Shown here in pieces: positions 14,703-18,788 of a DNA stretch of 18,788 bases. The first letter of the stretch is position 1. Each line of letters starts with the position of its first letter. Origin of the DNA: Lewinellaceae bacterium (GTDB lineage: Bacteria; Bacteroidota; Bacteroidia; Chitinophagales; Saprospiraceae); contig JACJXV010000054.1 of the NCBI GenBank assembly GCA_020636445.1, positions 1 to 18,788 of the forward strand. The letters run 5' to 3'. A program made the position numbers and the translations under genes. A model generated the notes under the pieces. That model was not told where the DNA came from. It did not search any database and saw only the letters and a list, made by a program, of their open reading frames with translations.

Positions 14703-17096
14703 CTAGTTACGCAAGGGTTTGTTCGTTTGCAGCATGTGCTGGATACGCTCCAGCGTTTTTTGCTCACCGCACAGGCTCAGGAAAGCCTCCCGTTCGATAT
14801 CGAGTAGATATTGCTCACTGACCTGTGGGGTACCCGAAAGGTCGCCTCCACAGAGTACGTAGGCTGCTTTTTGCGCAATTTTAATATCATGCTCACTGGC
14901 ATATTTGCCCAGGCGTAATTCATTAGCCGCCACATAAAGCGCTGCTAGACCCGTTTGCCCCATTACCGTAATATCCGTACGCGGGGTAGGTTGGGTATAG
15001 CCAGGCGCCATTTGCAGGGCCAATTTTTTAGCCTCGGCAATCGCCCGGTCCTTGTTCATTACGATGTGGTCGCGACCTGGGATCAGGTAGCCATGCTTGA
15101 AGCCTTCCTGGGCACTCGTGCTGACCGCAGCCATTGCAATTGCTTTGAATTTTTCGATGAGGATCGGGATGTGTACTTCCCCTTCCACAAATTGATCAGA
15201 GGCACGCAACGCGAACTCCTTAGTACCCCCACCACCAGGAATGAGGCCAACCCCGACTTCGACCAGGCCAATGTAGGATTCAGCGCTTACAGCACTACCA
15301 TCGCAGTGCATGAGTGTTTCGCAGCCACCCCCAAATACATAGCCCTGGGTAGCTGTGATCACCGGAATAGCAGAGTATCGGCAGCGCATGGTTGTTTGCT
15401 GGAACAGGTTGACGGCCATATTGAGGTCGTCAAATTCCTGCTGGTAGGCCAGCATAGCGATCATCATCAGGTTGGCACCTACTGAAAAGTTGGTGGCATT
15501 ATTCCCGATTACCAGGCCATTCCACTTGCCTTCCTCAGCTAGCTGAATGGATTCATTGATCCCGCGGAGCACCCCTTCGCCAATCGAATTGTGTGGACTG
15601 GTGAATTCCAGACAGAGAACGCCATCGCCAATATCATGCAGAACAGTCTCACTGGTTTTGTGAACCGGTGCCTTGTCGCGATAATTATCGAGAATGATAA
15701 ATTCCTGTGTGCCCGGTATCGTTTTGTAAGTCTTGCTGGTAATGTCGTAGTATTTGCGTACGCCTTTTTCCCGCAGGTAAAAGGAAGTGTGTCCGGCAGC
15801 TACCATCTCTTTAACCCAGGCAGCAACCTGTTCGCCCTGCGCTTCGGCAGCAGCAATTCCTTCCTGGATACCCACGGCGTCCCAGTATTCAAAAGGACCC
15901 ATTTCCCAGGCATAACCTGCCCGCATGGCGTCATCGATGCTGTACAGGTGATCGGTGATCTCCGGAACCCGATTAGATACGTATGCAAATAATCCCGCCA
16001 GAGAACGCTTGATTAACGCTGCGCCAGTATCGTCGGCAGCAAAGAAATGACGAATGCGCTTACCCAGGTCATCCAGCTGCTTAGCCGCTTTTACACTGGC
16101 AAAATCAGGCTTCACCTGCGCTTCATAGGCGAGGGTGTCCAGATTAAGAGAGAGAATTACGGGGCGACCCTTATCGTCCTTTTCCTTGGTTTTCTTGTAA
16201 AAACCCTGGCCTGTTTTGTTACCCAGGAACTTATTTTCCAGTAGGTATTGCATGTACTTGGGCACCACAAAAGTAGCTGCCTGCTCATCATCGGGGCAAT
16301 TGTCCTTGATTCCCTGAATAACTTTGGCGGAGGTGTCGTGGCCTACTAAATCCCCCAGGCGATAGGTACCCGTTTTAGGGCGACCAATAACCGGTCCAGT
16401 CAGGGCATCAACTTCTTCAATGCGCAGCCCCAGTTCGGTGGTCAGTTGATAAATTTTAGCCATGGCATAAACCCCCACGCGGTTACCGATAAAGGCCGGC
16501 GTATCCTTGCAAAGTACGGTTTGCTTACCCAAATAGATATCCCCGTAATGTAGGAAGAAATCAATGACCGATGGATCGGTTTCCGGAGTAGGGATGACTT
16601 CCAGTAAGCGCAAATAGCGGGGTGGGTTAAAGAAGTGGGTACCGCAGAAATGCCGCTTGAAGTCTTCACTGCGTCCCTCGAGCATCAGATGAATGGGAAT
16701 ACCAGAAGTATTGGAACTCACCAGGCTACCCGGCTTGCGGTATTGATCAACCTTGGCCAGCACCTGCTGCTTGATATCCAGTCGTTCTACCACCACCTCA
16801 ATAATCCAGTCACAATCCGCAATTTTGGCGAAATCGTCGTCAAAATTACCAGTAGTGATGCGACTGGCAAAGGCGGTATCGTAAAGGGGGGCTGGCCGGG
16901 ATTTGATCGCATTGGTCAGCGCACCATTGACAATGCGATTGCGCGCTGCCGGATTATTCTTTTCCTCGTCTTTCAGGTCAAACGGGACGATATCCAACAA
17001 CAGGACGTCCAAACCAATATTGGCGAAGTGACAGGCAATGCCTGAACCCATAACGCCGGATCCAAGAACTGCTGCTTTTCTGATTCTTCTGCTCAT
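14703..17096 (-). CDS. fadN: 3-hydroxyacyl-CoA dehydrogenase / enoyl-CoA hydratase
   Basis: A 797-residue bifunctional beta-oxidation enzyme that hydrates trans-2-enoyl-CoA and oxidises 3-hydroxyacyl-CoA with NAD+. The dehydrogenase comes first: Rossmann motif LGSGVMGSG (11-19; G12, G14, G17), VVVER (101-105), SSNTSGIP (127-134), catalytic His154 in CGTHFFNPP with Glu166, and DTPAFIGNRVG (198-208). The crotonase domain follows: oxyanion-hole region NFSVGANL (536-543), YVFGGGCE (586-593, Glu593) and VEVGVGLIPGGGG (612-624, Glu613), giving both glutamates expected for hydratase activity. Dehydrogenase-then-crotonase order and length match FadN rather than FadB or FadJ, which have the reverse order. 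It leads the operon, with fadA 58 bp downstream and a good promoter candidate upstream. No acyl-CoA dehydrogenase gene follows fadA. Confidence 0.94.
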   Translation of the reverse strand: MSRRIRKAAVLGSGVMGSGIACHFANIGLDVLLLDIVPFDLKDEEKNNPAARNRIVNGALTNAIKSRPAPLYDTAFASRITTGNFDDDFAKIADCDWIIEVVVERLDIKQQVLAKVDQYRKPGSLVSSNTSGIPIHLMLEGRSEDFKRHFCGTHFFNPPRYLRLLEVIPTPETDPSVIDFFLHYGDIYLGKQTVLCKDTPAFIGNRVGVYAMAKIYQLTTELGLRIEEVDALTGPVIGRPKTGTYRLGDLVGHDTSAKVIQGIKDNCPDDEQAATFVVPKYMQYLLENKFLGNKTGQGFYKKTKEKDDKGRPVILSLNLDTLAYEAQVKPDFASVKAAKQLDDLGKRIRHFFAADDTGAALIKRSLAGLFAYVSNRVPEITDHLYSIDDAMRAGYAWEMGPFEYWDAVGIQEGIAAAEAQGEQVAAWVKEMVAAGHTSFYLREKGVRKYYDITSKTYKTIPGTQEFIILDNYRDKAPVHKTSETVLHDIGDGVLCLEFTSPHNSIGEGVLRGINESIQLAEEGKWNGLVIGNNATNFSVGANLMMIAMLAYQQEFDDLNMAVNLFQQTTMRCRYSAIPVITATQGYVFGGGCETLMHCDGSAVSAESYIGLVEVGVGLIPGGGGTKEFALRASDQFVEGEVHIPILIEKFKAIAMAAVSTSAQEGFKHGYLIPGRDHIVMNKDRAIAEAKKLALQMAPGYTQPTPRTDITVMGQTGLAALYVAANELRLGKYASEHDIKIAQKAAYVLCGGDLSGTPQVSEQYLLDIEREAFLSLCGEQKTLERIQHMLQTNKPLRN

Positions 17097-17160
17097 CGGG
17101 TAGGATGGTTAGGTTAATAAAGGATGTGTTTATAAAGAACGCCTTTCCAGGCGCTTAGTT

Positions 17161-17192
17161 CGAAAGTAGCGAAAATTCGCTGGAATTGCAAA
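17161..17192 (-). promoter_or_regulatory. Predicted fadN-fadA promoter with an internal inverted repeat
   Basis: On the minus strand TTTG (17192-17189) is followed after 20 nt by TACTTTCG (17168-17161), one mismatch from the TAnnTTTG consensus. AGCGAA (17168-17173) and TTCGCT (17176-17181) form an inverted repeat in the spacer, a position suited to an operator. A small hairpin, CGCCT/AGGCG (17140-17153), falls at the predicted transcript start. The leader to the ATG would be about 58 nt. Confidence 0.45.
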
Positions 17193-17257
17193 AATACAAA
17201 TCTCTGACAAAAGAAAAAGCGAAGGCGGAGCTAATTCCATTAAACCGCGGACAGAAA

Positions 17258-17968
17258 TTAGGGTAGGAGCAGAATCCGGATGAAATTGACCAATTCTCGC
17301 TGCAGGATTCGCCAGCCAATAGGCGCGAAAACGACGCCCGGCTTTAAATTAACGACCTGTGGCGCAATGGTGATCTGTGGCGTGCGACTGGCTTTTTTGA
17401 CTAATTCCAGGTCGAATAAATAGCGGTCAATACGGGTGGCCAGGAGGATTTGCCGTCCTTTGGGACTGAAGCCTTTCAACCCGCCCTGCGAATCGGTAAT
17501 GGAAGTGCGCAGGAGTTGCCGTATCATGAATTTCAATACTTTGGATATGAAAACGCGATAGCGCGGGGCATTTTCGTAATAATTGCCGGCACGTACACCC
17601 ACTACAATATCCGCCTTGCTTTGCTGAAGTTGTTGGTAAACGGCTACAAGATCCGTTTCCTGGTAAGGAAAATCAATATCGGTGAAAATCACCCAGGGCG
17701 CTTTAGCTTTTGCGGCACCTTGCCGGACGGCATAGCCTTTGCCCCGGTTTTCGGTGTAGGAGATTATCTGTAGTTGGGGAATTTGGCTTTGCAGCCAGTC
17801 CAGCTGGGTAGCCGTGACCTGACGGGTACTGCCATCATTGACCAAAATGAGGCCAATCGGGGATTCTGGCAATAGCTCGGTAATTCGCTGATAAGATTGT
17901 ACAACCGTCTTTTCCCAGCCGGGAATAGGGTTGTAACAAGGTAGAATGATATCCAGGTGTGAGGCCAT
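17258..17968 (-). CDS. Family 2 glycosyltransferase (DPM1-like)
   Basis: A 236-residue GT-A fold enzyme, probably transferring a sugar from a nucleotide-sugar to a lipid or polysaccharide acceptor at the cytosolic face of the membrane. Motifs: ILPCYNP (8-14) in the first strand, VNDGST (43-48), ENRGKGYAVRQG (73-84), FTDIDFPY with the metal-binding D-x-D (97-99), and DSQGGLKGFS (159-168), typical of dolichyl-phosphate-mannose-synthase-like and polyprenyl glycosyltransferases. It ends soon after a hydrophobic C-terminal stretch (FIRILLLP) and has no additional transmembrane domain, so it may associate with a membrane partner. Donor and acceptor cannot be told from sequence. It is upstream of fadN on the same strand, but the 161-bp gap contains a separate fadN promoter candidate, so a functional link is unlikely. 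Confidence 0.9.
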   Translation of the reverse strand: MASHLDIILPCYNPIPGWEKTVVQSYQRITELLPESPIGLILVNDGSTRQVTATQLDWLQSQIPQLQIISYTENRGKGYAVRQGAAKAKAPWVIFTDIDFPYQETDLVAVYQQLQQSKADIVVGVRAGNYYENAPRYRVFISKVLKFMIRQLLRTSITDSQGGLKGFSPKGRQILLATRIDRYLFDLELVKKASRTPQITIAPQVVNLKPGVVFAPIGWRILQRELVNFIRILLLP

Positions 17969-18083
17969 TGTTTGGGCTGGGTGATCAGCCTTAAAGGTAA
18001 ATGAAAACGAACAGAGCCAGGGTCATTCGCGAAATAATTCTACTCCCTTCCGGAGAAACAAAGGAAATTTTCCTGTCATACTG

Positions 18084-18788
18084 CAGGGCAAACGCATCTA
18101 AAATTAAGGTATTAACTTGGCTCCAAAAAGATGGAGTCGCTCAATCACTTTGAAAAACTGAAGATAGCCTATAGCGGTTTGAAAGACCCACGCCTGGATC
18201 GGACTAAACTTTATCCGTTGATGGAAATCGTTTTTTTGACGGTTAGTGCGGTTATTAGTGGTTGTCAAGCTTGGGATGAAATAGCTGATTTTGGTGAAGC
18301 TAAACTAGCTTGGCTGCGGCAATACCTTCCTTTTGAAAATGGAACACCTTCTCATGATACGATCAACCGGGTTATCTCCCTGATCGATTACCGGTCATTT
18401 GAGGAATGTTTTATCAGCTGGACCAAAATGCTGTTGCCCCTTGCACAAGGGAGCCTTATATCCATTGACGGGAAGACCCTCCGGGGCAGTGTCGACAGCT
18501 ACCATAATAAAGCCCCTATTCACCTGGTCAACGCATGGTGTAACGACGTAGAACTGGCGCTGGGACAATACCGGACAGAAGCTAAATCGAATGAAATCAC
18601 AGCGATTCCGCAATTATTGGATTTACTTTCTATCGAGGGTTGCATCATTACGATTGATGCAATGGGCTGCCAGAAAAACATAGCGGAAAAAATAATCGAC
18701 AGTAAAGGTGATTACATCCTGGCCTTGAAAACGAATCAAAGTGAATTATTTGAAGAAGCTAGCAGTTTATTTAAATTTCTTCCGGTGA
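18084..18788 (+). mobile_element. Left part of an ISAs1-family insertion sequence (cut by window end)
   Basis: The element is identified by its transposase. The left end may begin at CAGGGCA (18084-18090), 47 nt before the transposase start, but this is inferred: the right end and target duplication lie outside the window. A palindrome AGGAAA/TTTCCT (18062-18074) just outside could be the insertion context. Confidence 0.6.
18131..18788 (+). CDS. ISAs1-family transposase, N-terminal 219 residues
   Basis: An open frame from ATG 18131 to the window edge with no stop. The N-terminal part (KDPRLDRTKLYPLMEIVFLT, then SGCQAWDEIADFGEAKLAWL) matches the DDE_Tnp_1-associated domain of ISAs1 (H-repeat-like) transposases. 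GTPSHDTINRV follows, then the DDE catalytic domain with IDGKTLRGS (first Asp, near residue 114) and IDAMGCQ (second Asp), and ILALKTNQ. The third acidic residue would lie beyond the edge. The reading frame is intact over all that is visible, so the element may be functional. It catalyses cut-and-paste-type transposition of its own element. Confidence 0.92.
   Translation, partial: MESLNHFEKLKIAYSGLKDPRLDRTKLYPLMEIVFLTVSAVISGCQAWDEIADFGEAKLAWLRQYLPFENGTPSHDTINRVISLIDYRSFEECFISWTKMLLPLAQGSLISIDGKTLRGSVDSYHNKAPIHLVNAWCNDVELALGQYRTEAKSNEITAIPQLLDLLSIEGCIITIDAMGCQKNIAEKIIDSKGDYILALKTNQSELFEEASSLFKFLPV

Overview
The window looks like chromosomal DNA of a Bacteroidota bacterium, most likely of the Saprospiria (Lewinella/Haliscomenobacter-like). 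The signs are a PorP/SprF gene next to a giant surface protein ending in a type B type IX secretion (T9SS) sorting domain, a Bacteroidota-type DUF2795 protein, no Shine-Dalgarno sequences before the genes, and several upstream elements resembling the Bacteroidota promoter (TTTG, about 20 nt, TAnnTTTG). The genus is an inference.

Layout. Positions 1-4001 are all minus strand: a partial lipoprotein gene overlapping cytidylate kinase (cmk) by 4 nt, a DUF2795 gene with its own terminator, a secreted transglutaminase-like protein, and queA (queuosine biosynthesis) with a strong terminator. From 4299 the plus strand carries an orphan MacB/FtsX-type permease. A gene-free stretch of nearly 0.8 kb (5559-6345) follows, rich in small inverted repeats and holding a heptamer tandem repeat. 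Then comes a two-gene unit: a PorP/SprF outer-membrane protein (6346-7305) and an 1884-residue cell-surface protein (7349-13003). The latter has five cohesin-like domains, one SprB-type repeat, ten Ig/PKD-like repeats, a cadherin/Ig-like domain and a T9SS type B C-terminal domain, and it ends at a clear terminator.

Positions 13472-17096 (minus) form a fatty-acid beta-oxidation operon, fadN (hydroxyacyl-CoA dehydrogenase/enoyl-CoA hydratase) then fadA (thiolase), with a plausible promoter containing an inverted repeat. A family 2 glycosyltransferase gene lies upstream, and an ISAs1-family insertion sequence enters at the right edge, its transposase cut by the window end.

How the genes work together. 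The two clear functional units are the SprF-like protein with its type B cargo (export and surface display of a very long adhesin-like protein) and fadN-fadA (beta-oxidation). The rest are housekeeping or single-gene units. No CRISPR array, tRNA, rRNA or recognisable defence system was seen. The most unusual material is the architecture of the giant protein, with an invariant cysteine pair in each cohesin-like domain and a cysteine pair in each Ig-like repeat, and the structured noncoding DNA at 5640-5945.
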